A stretch of 64,000 nucleotides of DNA from CBDBZL01 sp965213545 (GTDB lineage Bacteria; Pseudomonadota; Alphaproteobacteria; Sphingomonadales; Sphingomonadaceae), in contig CBDBZL010000002.1 of the NCBI GenBank assembly GCA_965213545.1, positions 1,736,001-1,800,000 of the forward strand. The letters are read 5' to 3'. The notes under the pieces were generated by a model, which saw only the letters and a list, made by a program, of their open reading frames with translations, was not told the DNA's origin and did no database searches. This document shows, piece after piece, positions 8,760 to 18,098 of the stretch; the stretch's first letter is position 1; each line of letters begins with the position of its first letter. The translations under genes and the position numbers were made by a program.

Positions 8760-10934
8760 TCACTCGGCCAGTCCGAGCTGCCAGAGCACGAACGCCGCTT
8801 CCTCGGCGGTCTCGCGCAGCCGGTCGAACCGCCCCGACTTGCCCGCATGGCCCGCGTCCATGTTGGTCTTGAGGAGCAGCACATTCTCGTCGGTCTTCAC
8901 CTCGCGCAGCCGGGCGACCCACTTGGCGGGTTCCCAATAGGTGACGCGCGGATCGTTGAGCCCGGCGGTCACCAGCATGGGGGGATAGTCCTGCGCCACC
9001 ACCTGGTCATAAGGCGAATAGGCGAGGATGCGGGTGAAGGCGGCCTTGCTGGCGATGGGGTTGCCCCATTCGGGCCACTCGCCCGGTGTCAGCGGCAGCG
9101 TGGGATCGAGCATGGTGGCAAGCACGTCGACGAAGGGCACGTGCGCCACCACCGCGCCGAACAGGCCCGGCGCCTGGTTGACCACCGCACCCATCAGCTT
9201 GCCGCCCGCCGAGCCGCCGCTGGCGCTGATCCGCCCGGCCGCGGTATCGCCGCGCGCGACCAGCCCGCGGGCCACATCGACAAAATCGTTGAAGGTGTTC
9301 TGCCGCTCCTCCATCTTGCCCGCCAGATACCAGCGCCGGCCCAGATCATCACCGCCGCGGATATGCGCGATGGCATAGGCCACTCCGCGATCGACCAGCG
9401 AGAAGCGCGAGGTGGAAAAGCCCGGCGGCACGGCATAGCCATAGGCGCCATAGGCATAAAGGTGCAGCGGACCGCCGGGCGCGCGATCCGTCAGCCGCAA
9501 TATGCTGACCGGGATCATCGTCCCATCGCGTGCACCAATCTCGACCCGCTCGGTAACATAGCGTGAGGGGTCGAAGCCCGAGGGGATCTCCTGCACCTTG
9601 AGCGTCTCGAGCGAGCGGCGCGCGATGTCGTAGTCATACACGGTGGCGGGCGTCACCATGCTGGAATAGCCCAGACGCAGACGATCCTGATCCCATTCGG
9701 GGTTGTTCCCCACGCCTGCCGAATAGGACTGATCGGGGAAGGCGACCGATTCGAACCGCGCCGGGTCCTGGTAGGTGCGCACCTGAACCTGATCGAGCCC
9801 TGCCAAGCGTCCTTCGGTGACGAAAAAGTCGGCGAACAGGTCAAAGCCCGTCAGATAGAACTCGTCCGATCCCTCGATCACCGACGACCATTGTGCTGGC
9901 TCGCCGATCGGTGCCGCGGCAAGACGGAAATTCACATGCGTGTCGTTGGCCAGGACAAAGAGGCTGTCCCCGCGCATGTCGACATCATATTCGATGCCCT
10001 TGGTGCGCGCCCGAACGAGCATCGGTTCGGCGAGCGGATCGTCGATTGGAACGAAGCGCACCTCGCTGGTCTCGTTGTCGCCGGTTGCCAGGATGAGCCA
10101 TTCGCGGTTGTTGCTCATTCCGGGCGAGACCTGAAAACCATCGTCGGGCTCGACATAGATCTCGCGATCTCGGCTCTCGGGGGTTCCCAGCTTGTGCACC
10201 AGGATGCGCTTGACCCGCCACTCGGGGCTCGATGGGCCGTAGACCAGCATGGTGTCCTGCGCGGCCCATACCAGGCCTGTCTGGATCCCGGTGATGGTGT
10301 CGGGCAAGAGTTCGCCCATCACCAGGTCCTTGATCACCACATCGTAGCGTTCCGAGCCGTCATCATCGTAGGAATAAGCCAGCAACCGTCCGTTCTCGCT
10401 GACCGAAAAGGCGCCGAGTCGGAAATATTCGTGATCCTTCGCCAAGGCCGGCTCGTCGAGGATGAGCACCGGCTCGCCACCTGTCGCCGGGCGCCGGTAA
10501 TGCTTGCGATATTCGCCGCCTTCTTCGAATTCGCTCCAGTACAGCCAGTCGCCATCCTTCGCCGGAACCGTGGCATCGTCTTCCTTGATGCGGGCGCGCA
10601 TCTCGGCGAACAGTTCCTCGACGAGCCCTTGATGCGGCGCCATCTGCGCCTCGAACCAAGCATTCTCGGCCTCCAGATGGGCAAGGATATCGGTATCGTC
10701 GACCACCGGGTAGCCGGCATCGCGCAGCCACGCATAGGGGTCTTCGATCGTGATGCCGTGGGCCGAATAGCTATGCGGCCGCTTCTCGGCGACGGGAGGT
10801 GCGTTGGCGGAGGTCTGGCTCATCTGGGGGCTTTCGCTCGTGGGCTCGCTCAGCGCTGATCCCGATACCGGGCCGGCAGCGATTAGGCCGAGACAGGCAA
10901 GCGCAAGGGCAAAGGTTTTCATCGGTCGTATCAT
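8760..10934 (-). CDS. S9 family serine peptidase (oligopeptidase B-like), exported
   Basis: Prolyl-oligopeptidase-family enzyme of 724 residues. A hydrophobic signal segment (FALALACLGLIAAG) points to export to the periplasm. Then come the N-terminal helix region with HGITIEDPYAWLRD, a beta-propeller, and the C-terminal alpha/beta-hydrolase domain. The catalytic triad is visible: Ser in GGSAGG (about 573), Asp in AGLNDPRV (about 659) and His in DAGHAGKSGRF (about 697). HIRGGDDLGRRWYLAGK is typical of oligopeptidase B, which cuts short peptides after Arg or Lys. The start may be ATG 10934 or, to keep the signal peptide compact, ATG 10922. Neither has a clear ribosome site. Length and motifs are normal. 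Confidence 0.92.
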   Translation of the reverse strand: MIRPMKTFALALACLGLIAAGPVSGSALSEPTSESPQMSQTSANAPPVAEKRPHSYSAHGITIEDPYAWLRDAGYPVVDDTDILAHLEAENAWFEAQMAPHQGLVEELFAEMRARIKEDDATVPAKDGDWLYWSEFEEGGEYRKHYRRPATGGEPVLILDEPALAKDHEYFRLGAFSVSENGRLLAYSYDDDGSERYDVVIKDLVMGELLPDTITGIQTGLVWAAQDTMLVYGPSSPEWRVKRILVHKLGTPESRDREIYVEPDDGFQVSPGMSNNREWLILATGDNETSEVRFVPIDDPLAEPMLVRARTKGIEYDVDMRGDSLFVLANDTHVNFRLAAAPIGEPAQWSSVIEGSDEFYLTGFDLFADFFVTEGRLAGLDQVQVRTYQDPARFESVAFPDQSYSAGVGNNPEWDQDRLRLGYSSMVTPATVYDYDIARRSLETLKVQEIPSGFDPSRYVTERVEIGARDGTMIPVSILRLTDRAPGGPLHLYAYGAYGYAVPPGFSTSRFSLVDRGVAYAIAHIRGGDDLGRRWYLAGKMEERQNTFNDFVDVARGLVARGDTAAGRISASGGSAGGKLMGAVVNQAPGLFGAVVAHVPFVDVLATMLDPTLPLTPGEWPEWGNPIASKAAFTRILAYSPYDQVVAQDYPPMLVTAGLNDPRVTYWEPAKWVARLREVKTDENVLLLKTNMDAGHAGKSGRFDRLRETAEEAAFVLWQLGLAE

Positions 10935-11105
10935 CTTATAAAGCAGGCAATCGCAAGCATTGCGAGTTACCCTGCCACCGGAGCTCCCCCTGCCACTAGG
11001 GCATCCGGCTGGAAAGGGGCCTTTGCTAGCATATGTTGGTTTTTAATAGAAATAGGCGCGGCAGTGTCTTTCGCGTCAGTACGCCAAGCAGGATCGAGGA
11101 CAGCC

Positions 11106-12986
11106 ATGCTCATGCCCACCCGCCAGGCCCGACTGACCGCGCTGCGGGAGGAACTGGCCAGGCGCTCGCTCGACGGGTTCATCATTCCTCTCGCCGACGA
11201 ACACCTGTCCGAATATGTCGGCCACTACGCCAAGCGGCTCAAATGGCTGACCGGCTTTACCGGCTCGGCCGGTCTGGCGCTGGTTCTGCGCGAAGCGGGC
11301 GAGGGCGCAATAGGCAGCGGGGCCGGCAGCGGGTCCGCAAGCTCACCGCATGCGGCGATCTTCACCGATGGGCGCTACATGATCCAGGTACGCGATGAGG
11401 TAGACCCGCAAGCCTACGCCTATTGCTCGGTGCCCGAGGACAAGCCCGGCGAATGGCTCGCCGCGCATGCCCCGAAAGGCGCGCGGATCGGATATGACCC
11501 GTGGCTGCATACGACAGGCTGGGTCGAGACGACAGCGCGCGCGCTGGTCCCGGTCGAGGGCGCGCTCGTTCCGGTCCAGAGCAATCCGGTGGACGCGATT
11601 TGGGAGGATCGACCCGCTCCATCGAGCGCTGAAGTGTTCCTGCAGGACGAGCGCTTCGCCGGCCGCTCCAGCGCTGACAAGCGTGGCGAACTGGCCGACT
11701 GGCTGACCACCGAAGATCTCGATGCGGTGGTCGTGACCGCGCTCGATTCGGTCGCCTGGACGCTCAATATACGTGGGCGCGACGTGGCGCATACGCCGGT
11801 CGCGCTCGCCAATCTCATCATCCACCGCGACGCGACGGCCGACTGGTTCATCGATCCTGCCAAGGTGCCCGGTGAGGTGGCGGCAGCGCTGGGCAATGGC
11901 GTGCGCATCCGTCCGCGCTCCGACTTCGGCGAGGCATTGGCCGATCTGGCGGACAAGAAGATAGCGCTTGATCCCGAGCGTTCGGTGGCGGCGATCTTTG
12001 CGCTGCTCGAGGAAGCGAGCGCGAAGGTGGAGCGGCGCCGCGATCCCACCGTGCTTGCTAAGGCGGTCAAGAACCGCGCCGAGCGTGAGGGTCACCTCAC
12101 GGCGCAAGCCAAAGACGGGGCGGCGGTGGTGCGCTTCCTCCATTGGCTCGAGCAGACCGCCCCTTCGGGCGAGGTGGACGAACTGGGCGCGATCGCGCGC
12201 CTGCTCGCCTTTCGCCAGGCGGCGGGCGGTCTGGTCGACACCAGCTTCGACACGATCGCCGGCGCCGGACCCAACGGCGCGATCGTCCATTACCGGGCGA
12301 GCGAGCAGACCAACCGGCTGCTGGAGCCCGGCAGCGTTTTCCTGTGCGATTCGGGCGGGCAATATGCCGAGGGAACCACTGATATCACCCGCACGGTGTG
12401 GATCGATACGGCCGAGGGGACTGTGCCGCCCGATGAGGTGAAGGAGCGCTTCACTTGCGTGCTCAAGGGCCATATTGCGCTTGCCCGCCAAGTCTTCCCG
12501 CAAGGCACTCCGGGCGCGGCGCTGGACGTGCTGGCGCGCCAGCACCTGTGGGCCGTCGGGCTCGACTATGCGCATGGCACCGGGCACGGTGTCGGCGCGT
12601 TCCTGGCGGTGCATGAGGGACCGCAGCGGATCGCCAAGCCGCGTGGTGCGCAGGGCGGGACTGAGCAGGAACTGCTGGCGGGGATGATCGTGTCGAACGA
12701 GCCCGGCTATTATCAGGCCGACGCCTACGGCATCCGGATCGAGAACCTGGTGCTGGTGGAAGAGCGCGAGATCGACGGTGCGCAAGAGCGCTGGCTCGGC
12801 TTCGAAACCTTGACGCTGGTTCCGATCGACCGCCGTCTGGTGGTGCCCGAATTGCTGAGCGAGGCCGAGATCAACTGGTGGAACGCCTACCACGCCCGGG
12901 TCCGCGAGGTCATCGGCGACCAACTGGGCGAGCCCGACGATGCGGCGGCACGCGCCTGGCTGGAAGACGCTTGCCGACCCTTGTAA
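11106..12986 (+). CDS. pepP: Xaa-Pro aminopeptidase (aminopeptidase P, M24B)
   Basis: Cytoplasmic dimetal peptidase that removes an N-terminal residue preceding proline. The 626-residue three-domain form has two creatinase-like N-terminal domains and a pita-bread domain. Metal ligands are visible: Asp in LCDSGG, Asp in TTDITRTVW, His in GTGHGVGAFLAVHEGP, Glu in IVSNEPGYY and Glu in IRIENLVLV. The ATG at 11106 is preferred over an in-frame ATG at 11064 because GAGGA lies five bases upstream and homologues begin near this point. A Gly/Ser/Ala-rich insert (about residues 67-83, EGAIGSGAGSGSASSPH) breaks an otherwise standard strand before FTDGRYMIQ. Confidence 0.93.
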   Translation: MLMPTRQARLTALREELARRSLDGFIIPLADEHLSEYVGHYAKRLKWLTGFTGSAGLALVLREAGEGAIGSGAGSGSASSPHAAIFTDGRYMIQVRDEVDPQAYAYCSVPEDKPGEWLAAHAPKGARIGYDPWLHTTGWVETTARALVPVEGALVPVQSNPVDAIWEDRPAPSSAEVFLQDERFAGRSSADKRGELADWLTTEDLDAVVVTALDSVAWTLNIRGRDVAHTPVALANLIIHRDATADWFIDPAKVPGEVAAALGNGVRIRPRSDFGEALADLADKKIALDPERSVAAIFALLEEASAKVERRRDPTVLAKAVKNRAEREGHLTAQAKDGAAVVRFLHWLEQTAPSGEVDELGAIARLLAFRQAAGGLVDTSFDTIAGAGPNGAIVHYRASEQTNRLLEPGSVFLCDSGGQYAEGTTDITRTVWIDTAEGTVPPDEVKERFTCVLKGHIALARQVFPQGTPGAALDVLARQHLWAVGLDYAHGTGHGVGAFLAVHEGPQRIAKPRGAQGGTEQELLAGMIVSNEPGYYQADAYGIRIENLVLVEEREIDGAQERWLGFETLTLVPIDRRLVVPELLSEAEINWWNAYHARVREVIGDQLGEPDDAAARAWLEDACRPL

Positions 12987-13183
12987 GGTCGCGTCGGGCG
13001 GGGGAGCCCGTTGTACTTGAGGGGCGCAAGGCGGTCATAATCGTTGGCTTCGGAGCGCCAGGCGGTGCACCCTCGACCTTGGACATCCCCAGCAGCATGG
13101 CCCGCGTCGCGCCCTCAAACCGTCCTGCATCACGCCGCGCCACGTGATGGACAAGGCGTGGCCATGCGCTAGAGCAAGCAGCG

Positions 13184-15136
13184 ATGCTAGGCGACGGCCC
13201 CTTCGTCCTGTTCGACGATGCCCGTGCGAGCGGAGCTGCCGATGCCCGTTTCTTTTCCGACCCGCGAGACCTGTTCGTCGCGCGTGAGCCTGCAGACGTG
13301 GTCCCAGTGCTCAAGGCCGCGCAGGCCGCTCGCGCCACCACGGGCGGAACGCTGGCCGGCTACGTGTCCTACGAAGCGGGTTACGCCTTCGAGCCGCACC
13401 TGGCGCATCTTGCGCCGCCGCGCACCGGAGCCGCGGGTCCGCTGGTATGGCTCGGCTTGTTCGGACGTCCCGAAACCATCCGCGCAGCGGACATGGCCGC
13501 TTGGCTCGCCGAGCAAATCGTAGACCCGGACCAGGCAGTGTCGAACCAACCCGCATCGATCGGCCCGCTCGAACCGCAGATTGCCCCTGGCGATTATCTT
13601 GCGCGCTTCGACCGACTGGCAGAAGCCATTCGCGCAGGCGAAATATACCAAGCCAACCTCACCTTGCCGCTTGCCGGCGCGGCGCGCGGCAACCCCGTGG
13701 CGATCTATGCCGCCATCCGCCCCGAAGCCGCGGCGGGGTATGGCGGATTGTTGTTCGACGGCGCGCACTGGCTGCTCTCGTTCAGCCCCGAACTGTTCTT
13801 CTCGCTCGAAGGGCGCGAGGCGAAATGCCGGCCAATGAAAGGCACCCGTCCGCGTGGGCGGAATGAGGCCGGGGACCGGGCGCTGGCCGCCGAACTTGCC
13901 GCGAGCGTCAAGGACAAGGCGGAGAACCTGATGATCGTGGATCTCATGCGCAACGACCTGTCGCGCGTGACCGAGCCGGGCAGCGTGCGGGTGGAAGACG
14001 CTTTCGCGCTCGAGACCTATCCCACGCTGCACACCATGACGAGCACGGTGCGCGCGCGCCTCGCCGATGGGTGCGACGCGCTTGATGTCCTGCGCGCGCT
14101 GTTTCCGTGCGGCTCGATCACCGGCGCGCCCAAAATCAGGGCAATGGAGCTGTTGGCCGGGCTCGAGAACCATGCTCGCGGGCCTTATTGCGGAACGATC
14201 GGCTGGATCGGACCTGCCGTCGATCCGGCTGCGAATACCGGGGCTGTCGATACTGGGGCTAGTGGTGAGGAAGCTAGCGGCGACGGGGCGGGACATGACG
14301 ATGCCGGCGCTGGCAATGGCGACAGCGGGCAGACCATCGATGCTGCCTTCAATGTGGCCATCCGCACCATCCGCCTGACGCCGGGAGAAAACGGTCGGCA
14401 CAAGGCGGTGCTGGGCGTGGGCGGAGCGATTGTGGCGGATAGCACGGGCATGGCCGAATGGCGCGAATGCCTGGTCAAGGGCGGCTTCGTGCGCGGGCGC
14501 GCGGGTGGGCATGACCTGATCGAAACCATGCGCTTGGAGAACGGCGCCATCGCCTTGCGGGGCCTGCACATGGACCGACTGGAGCGCAGTGCCGCCGAAC
14601 TGGGCTTTGCCTGTGATAGATCGCAGATCGAGCGGGCAATCGAACGCGTCAGCGAGCAGGCGGCATCGCTCGGCAAACCTGCGACCCCTGCACAAAAGCT
14701 GCGCGTGCTGCTGGCGCGAAGCGGCGCCGTTGCGATAGAGACCGAGTTGCTGGGGGACCACCTCGACCCCCTCCCGGCCATCGCGTTGCCGCACCCCACC
14801 GTGCCCGGCGACTGGCGGCTTCGCCATAAGAGCAGCGATCGTGGCTTCTACGACCATGCGTTGAAGGAGGCGCATCGACGCTGCGCAAGCGAGGTGGTGC
14901 TGGTGCGCGACGACGGTTTGGTCACCGAAGGGTGCTGGACCAGCGTGTTCGTCGAGCGCGATGGGGCGTTGCTGACACCGCCGCTTTCGCTCGGCCTGTT
15001 ACCAAGCGTGCTGCGCCGTTCTTTGCTGGACGCTGGCCGTGCCCGCGAGGCGCAACTGGCGCTGGCCGATCTGGCCGACGGGTTCCTTCTCGGAAACGCG
15101 GTGCGCGGGCTGATCCCGGCGCGGCTGATGGAATGA
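13184..15136 (+). CDS. pabBC: fused aminodeoxychorismate synthase component I / 4-amino-4-deoxychorismate lyase
   Basis: Two folate-pathway steps in one 650-residue chain. Residues 1 to about 455 are PabB, which aminates chorismate; motifs include AGEIYQANLTLPL, MKGTRPRGRN, MIVDLMRNDLSRV, FPCGSITGAPKIRAMELL and GPYCGTIGWIGP. From about residue 465 a class IV aminotransferase-like PabC domain (DLIETMRLENG, LHMDRLERSA, VTEGCWTSVFVERDG) releases pyruvate to give p-aminobenzoate. Such fusions are common in alphaproteobacteria. A roughly 40-residue Gly/Ala/Asp-rich insert (about 14218-14340) splits the PabB core between GWIGP and AAFNVAIRT. The stop overlaps the next start (ATGA at 15133-15136), so the two are coupled. 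Confidence 0.93.
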   Translation: MLGDGPFVLFDDARASGAADARFFSDPRDLFVAREPADVVPVLKAAQAARATTGGTLAGYVSYEAGYAFEPHLAHLAPPRTGAAGPLVWLGLFGRPETIRAADMAAWLAEQIVDPDQAVSNQPASIGPLEPQIAPGDYLARFDRLAEAIRAGEIYQANLTLPLAGAARGNPVAIYAAIRPEAAAGYGGLLFDGAHWLLSFSPELFFSLEGREAKCRPMKGTRPRGRNEAGDRALAAELAASVKDKAENLMIVDLMRNDLSRVTEPGSVRVEDAFALETYPTLHTMTSTVRARLADGCDALDVLRALFPCGSITGAPKIRAMELLAGLENHARGPYCGTIGWIGPAVDPAANTGAVDTGASGEEASGDGAGHDDAGAGNGDSGQTIDAAFNVAIRTIRLTPGENGRHKAVLGVGGAIVADSTGMAEWRECLVKGGFVRGRAGGHDLIETMRLENGAIALRGLHMDRLERSAAELGFACDRSQIERAIERVSEQAASLGKPATPAQKLRVLLARSGAVAIETELLGDHLDPLPAIALPHPTVPGDWRLRHKSSDRGFYDHALKEAHRRCASEVVLVRDDGLVTEGCWTSVFVERDGALLTPPLSLGLLPSVLRRSLLDAGRAREAQLALADLADGFLLGNAVRGLIPARLME

Positions 15137-16314
15137 GCACGCCCGCTTGCTCCCCCGCGCTCGGGCGGATTGCCCCCTCCGCCACCACCGCCATGACCGA
15201 TCGTGCCGCCGCGCTTGTGGTCGCAGGACGCGACATCATCGCGCTGTCGGTCGGCGAGCCCGACTTTCCCACACCGCCACATGTCATCGCGGCGGCAAAG
15301 GCCGCGCTCGACAATGGCCAAACGCGCTATACCCCGGTCGCGGGGACGGCGCAGCTGAGGGAGGCGGCCGCGCGCCACTATGCGCGCGACTTGGACATGA
15401 CGGTCGAGCCGTCCGAAGTGATCGTCACCGCCGGTGGCAAGCAGGCGCTGTTCGAGGCCATCGTGGCGCTGGTTTCGCCCGATCAGGAGGTAATCATCCC
15501 AGCGCCGTGGTGGGTCAGCACGCCGCAGATGGTGCGTTTTGCCGGTGGCCGCGTGGTGCCGCTGGTGACGCATGCGTCGCGCAGCTTTGCGTTCGATCCG
15601 CTGGAGTTGGAGCGCGCGATCGGCCCGAACACGCGGCTTTTAATGCTCAATTCGCCGGGCAATCCGACCGGTGCGGTTTACGATGCCGAGCTGCTGAAGG
15701 GTATCGCCGCGGTGCTGCGAAGGCACGAGCGGGTCATGGTCATATCGGACGATATCTATGCGTTGCTGTCCTTCACCGGCGCGCTGCATCGCACGCTGGC
15801 AGCGCTGGCGCCCGATTTGAAGGACAGGATCCTCACCGTCTCGGGGGTTTCCAAGAGCCATGCGATGACCGGCTTTCGCATCGGTGTCGCCGCAGGGCCG
15901 CGCTGGTGGATCGATGCCATCGCCAAGCTGCAGAGCCATGCCAGCGGCAATCCGTCGAGCATCTCCCAGGCCGCGGCATGCGCTGCCTTCGACGGTCCGC
16001 AGGGGTTTCTCGATGACTGGCGTAAACAGTTTCTGGCCCGCCGGGACCGGATGGTGAGCGCGGTGAACGCCGTCCCCGGGCTGTCGACACCCGTGCCCGA
16101 TGGCGCGTTCTACTGCCTGGTCGATGCCGGTCCGCTGGCGCAGGCCTATGGTGGCGATGATACGCGCCTCGCGCTGCATCTGCTTGAGAATGGCGTCGCG
16201 GTGGTGCCCGGCAGTGCGTTTCATGCCCCATTCGGGTTCCGCCTGAGCTTTGCAGTTGGGGAACCGGCGCTGCACGAGGCGATGACGCGCATCGCTGCGG
16301 CGCTGGCCCGATGA
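15133..16314 (+). CDS. pyridoxal-phosphate aminotransferase, class I/II (aspartate aminotransferase-like)
   Basis: A 393-residue fold-type I aminotransferase. Features seen: the N-terminal SVGEPDFPTP, the cofactor region TAGGKQALFEAI, the substrate-site LNSPGNPTGAVY, SDDIYALLSF carrying the Asp and Tyr that contact PLP, and the Schiff-base lysine in VSGVSKSHAMTGFRIG. It belongs to the aspartate/aromatic aminotransferase subgroup; the exact amino-acid substrate cannot be deduced. The start is set by the ATGA overlap with pabBC, and its stop overlaps the arfB start in the same way, so the three genes form a translationally coupled operon. An in-frame upstream extension inside pabBC was rejected. 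Confidence 0.92.
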   Translation: MSTPACSPALGRIAPSATTAMTDRAAALVVAGRDIIALSVGEPDFPTPPHVIAAAKAALDNGQTRYTPVAGTAQLREAAARHYARDLDMTVEPSEVIVTAGGKQALFEAIVALVSPDQEVIIPAPWWVSTPQMVRFAGGRVVPLVTHASRSFAFDPLELERAIGPNTRLLMLNSPGNPTGAVYDAELLKGIAAVLRRHERVMVISDDIYALLSFTGALHRTLAALAPDLKDRILTVSGVSKSHAMTGFRIGVAAGPRWWIDAIAKLQSHASGNPSSISQAAACAAFDGPQGFLDDWRKQFLARRDRMVSAVNAVPGLSTPVPDGAFYCLVDAGPLAQAYGGDDTRLALHLLENGVAVVPGSAFHAPFGFRLSFAVGEPALHEAMTRIAAALAR

Positions 16315-16715
16315 ACCGCGTGCTCGAGCGCGCGCTCGCCATCGCCGAGGAGCGCTTTATCACCGCATCGGGGCCGGGCGGACAGAACGTCAACAAGGTT
16401 GCCAGCGCGGTGCAACTGCGCGTCGATGCCAGCGCGCTGGGCCTGGCGCCGCGTGTGCTCAATCGCCTGGCGCTGAGGGCGGGAAGCCGGCTTAGCAGGG
16501 CAGGCGAAATCGTGATCGATGCGCGCAATCATCGCACGCAGGAGGCCAACCGGCGCGAGGCACGGATGCGTCTGGCGGCGCTGATCGAGGATGCGCTGGA
16601 GGAACCCAAGGCGCGCGCCATGTCGCGGGTCAACCGGATTGGCAAGACCAAGCGTCTGGCAGCCAAGAAAGAGCAGGGCGCCAAGAAGGCGCTTCGCGGC
16701 AGGGTGGATTGGTAA
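16311..16715 (+). CDS. arfB: alternative ribosome-rescue factor ArfB (peptidyl-tRNA hydrolase)
   Basis: A 134-residue release-factor-like protein that frees ribosomes stalled at mRNA ends by hydrolysing peptidyl-tRNA. The catalytic GGQ is at residues 23-25 in GPGGQNVNK. The basic C-terminal tail rich in Lys and Arg (about residues 100-134), which enters the empty mRNA channel, is also present. Both are diagnostic of ArfB/YaeJ and not of a full release factor, which would be over 350 residues. The ATG overlaps the previous stop. It is third in the pabBC operon; no functional link to folate synthesis is evident. Confidence 0.93.
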   Translation: MNRVLERALAIAEERFITASGPGGQNVNKVASAVQLRVDASALGLAPRVLNRLALRAGSRLSRAGEIVIDARNHRTQEANRREARMRLAALIEDALEEPKARAMSRVNRIGKTKRLAAKKEQGAKKALRGRVDW

Positions 16716-16784
16716 GCTCGTGACATTGGCTCGAAGGTTCTCACGCGCTGCCCCGCCGGCGAGGGTGCCTCGGCCGAGCGATAC

Positions 16785-16813
16785 TTGACTTTTACCGGTG
16801 ATTTGCGCATTGG
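16785..16813 (+). promoter_or_regulatory. possible rpmG promoter
   Basis: TTGACT (16785-16790), a 17-base spacer and CATTGG (16808-16813) stand about 100 bases before rpmG. The -35 is good and the -10 poor, so this is a weak call. Confidence 0.3.
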
Positions 16814-16910
16814 CGCGGGTCGACGGGCGGTGCGATCGAACGCGCCGCCTGAACTGTTTTTGGAGGGGTCGGGCCAGTCCGTCCCGCCTTGCACGGGAAT
16901 ACGAAGGACC

Positions 16911-17078
16911 ATGGCCAAGCCCGCCACCGTCAAGATCCGGCTCAATTCCACGGCCGACACCGGCTTTTTCTATGTCACCAGGAAGAACCCGCGCAACCAG
17001 ACCGAAAAGCTGGTTTTCCGCAAGTATGATCCGGTGGTGAAGAAGCATGTCGAGTTCAAGGAAGGCAAGATCAAGTAA
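16911..17078 (+). CDS. rpmG: 50S ribosomal protein L33
   Basis: A 55-residue ribosomal protein beginning [20 protein letters not shown] and ending in the usual Lys-rich tail. It lacks the four zinc-binding cysteines, so it is the zinc-independent (C-minus) form. The ATG at 16911 has an AAGGA-like site at 16904-16908. It was chosen over longer in-frame starts because L33 is always about 55 residues. The gene stands alone. Confidence 0.97.
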   Translation: MAKPATVKIRLNSTADTGFFYVTRKNPRNQTEKLVFRKYDPVVKKHVEFKEGKIK

Positions 17079-17166
17079 GGTCTTCGAGCGGACCGATATC
17101 TGTTATGGTCCATCGGCGGCTCCGCATTAACGGGTGGTTCAATCCGCCATCGTTAGCGGATCGCTC

Positions 17167-17853
17167 ATGATCGACCATTTCATCAAACCAGCCCCCAGCG
17201 GGCGTTCGATGCGCAAGCTGTTCCTGCCTGTCGCCATCGGTGCGCTCGGCTTGGCATTGCCGGCTGGCGTGATCGGCCTGCCCGCCCCCGCGGCGGCACA
17301 GTCAAGCAATGCGCAGCTCGACCAGGTTGCCACGGCTTTGCGCGCGATCACCACCTTGCGGGCCGATTTCACGCAGACCGACCGCTCGGGCCAGGCGCTG
17401 ACCGGCAAGCTGGCGCTCAAGACGCCGGGCAGGATTCGCTTCGCATATGACGATGCCAACATGCTGGTTGTCTCCAACGGCAGCGCGCTGACGCTGGTGG
17501 ATTATGACGTACGGCAGGTCGAGCGGTGGCCGATCAGCGATTCGCCGCTGGGCGCGCTGCTCGATCCCCGGCGGGATGTGAAACGCTACGGCAAGCTGGT
17601 GCCATCGGCCGATCCCAATGTGGTCAGCATCGAGGTGGCCGATCCCAAGAAGCCCGAATATGGCCGCATTACGCTTATCATGACGCGCGAGCCGGGCGCT
17701 CCGGGGGGGCTCGAGCTGGCCGGCTGGGTGGCGCTCGACTCGCAAAACCGCCGCACCACCGTGCGGTTGGAGAAGCATCGCTACGGGGTGCCGATTGCCG
17801 AGAGCGAATTTCGTTACCGCGATCCGCGCGGCACCACCCGCCGTCCCCGCTGA
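17167..17853 (+). CDS. lolA: outer-membrane lipoprotein carrier protein LolA
   Basis: Periplasmic chaperone that ferries lipoproteins from the inner-membrane LolCDE complex to the outer membrane. A signal peptide is visible (MRKLFLPVAIGALGLALPAG then ALA-like PAAAQ). The mature domain shows the LolA pattern: TTLRADFTQTDRSGQALTGK, PGRIRFAYDD, LVVSNGSALTLVDYD, and a C-terminal arm. The start is uncertain: ATG 17167 is used here, while ATG 17209 would give a shorter signal n-region, and neither has a strong ribosome site. In many alphaproteobacteria lolA lies directly after ftsK; here about 15 kb separate them. A terminator follows at 18034-18068. Confidence 0.9.
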   Translation: MIDHFIKPAPSGRSMRKLFLPVAIGALGLALPAGVIGLPAPAAAQSSNAQLDQVATALRAITTLRADFTQTDRSGQALTGKLALKTPGRIRFAYDDANMLVVSNGSALTLVDYDVRQVERWPISDSPLGALLDPRRDVKRYGKLVPSADPNVVSIEVADPKKPEYGRITLIMTREPGAPGGLELAGWVALDSQNRRTTVRLEKHRYGVPIAESEFRYRDPRGTTRRPR

Positions 17854-18033
17854 ACGGCTCGCGGTCCATCTGCCCTTACGATGGGACGGGCATTCGCGGT
17901 TTGTTCATGGCGGTGAAAGCGGTCAGCCGCTAATTTATTCAACAGCAGGTCGGCGGTTGGCGGGTTCCCCCCCTGTTGCTCGCCCAGCACGCCGGCCTGT
18001 CCTCAGCGTGATGAACGCTCGAACATCGAAGAC

Positions 18034-18068
18034 CCTCGCCCCGCTGCCCCCGGGGCGGGGGTTTTCTT
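18034..18068 (+). terminator. rho-independent terminator after lolA
   Basis: GC stem (18034-18044 with 18051-18061, one mismatch) followed by TTTTCTT. It lies between lolA and xthA and fits termination of the lolA transcript. Confidence 0.75.
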
Positions 18069-18098
18069 GTCACAGGCTTGCGCTACTGCACGCAGGTC

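Noticed and set aside
11343..12923. 526-codon minus-strand frame opposite pepP
   Set aside because: Arg/His-rich shadow of the aminopeptidase gene.
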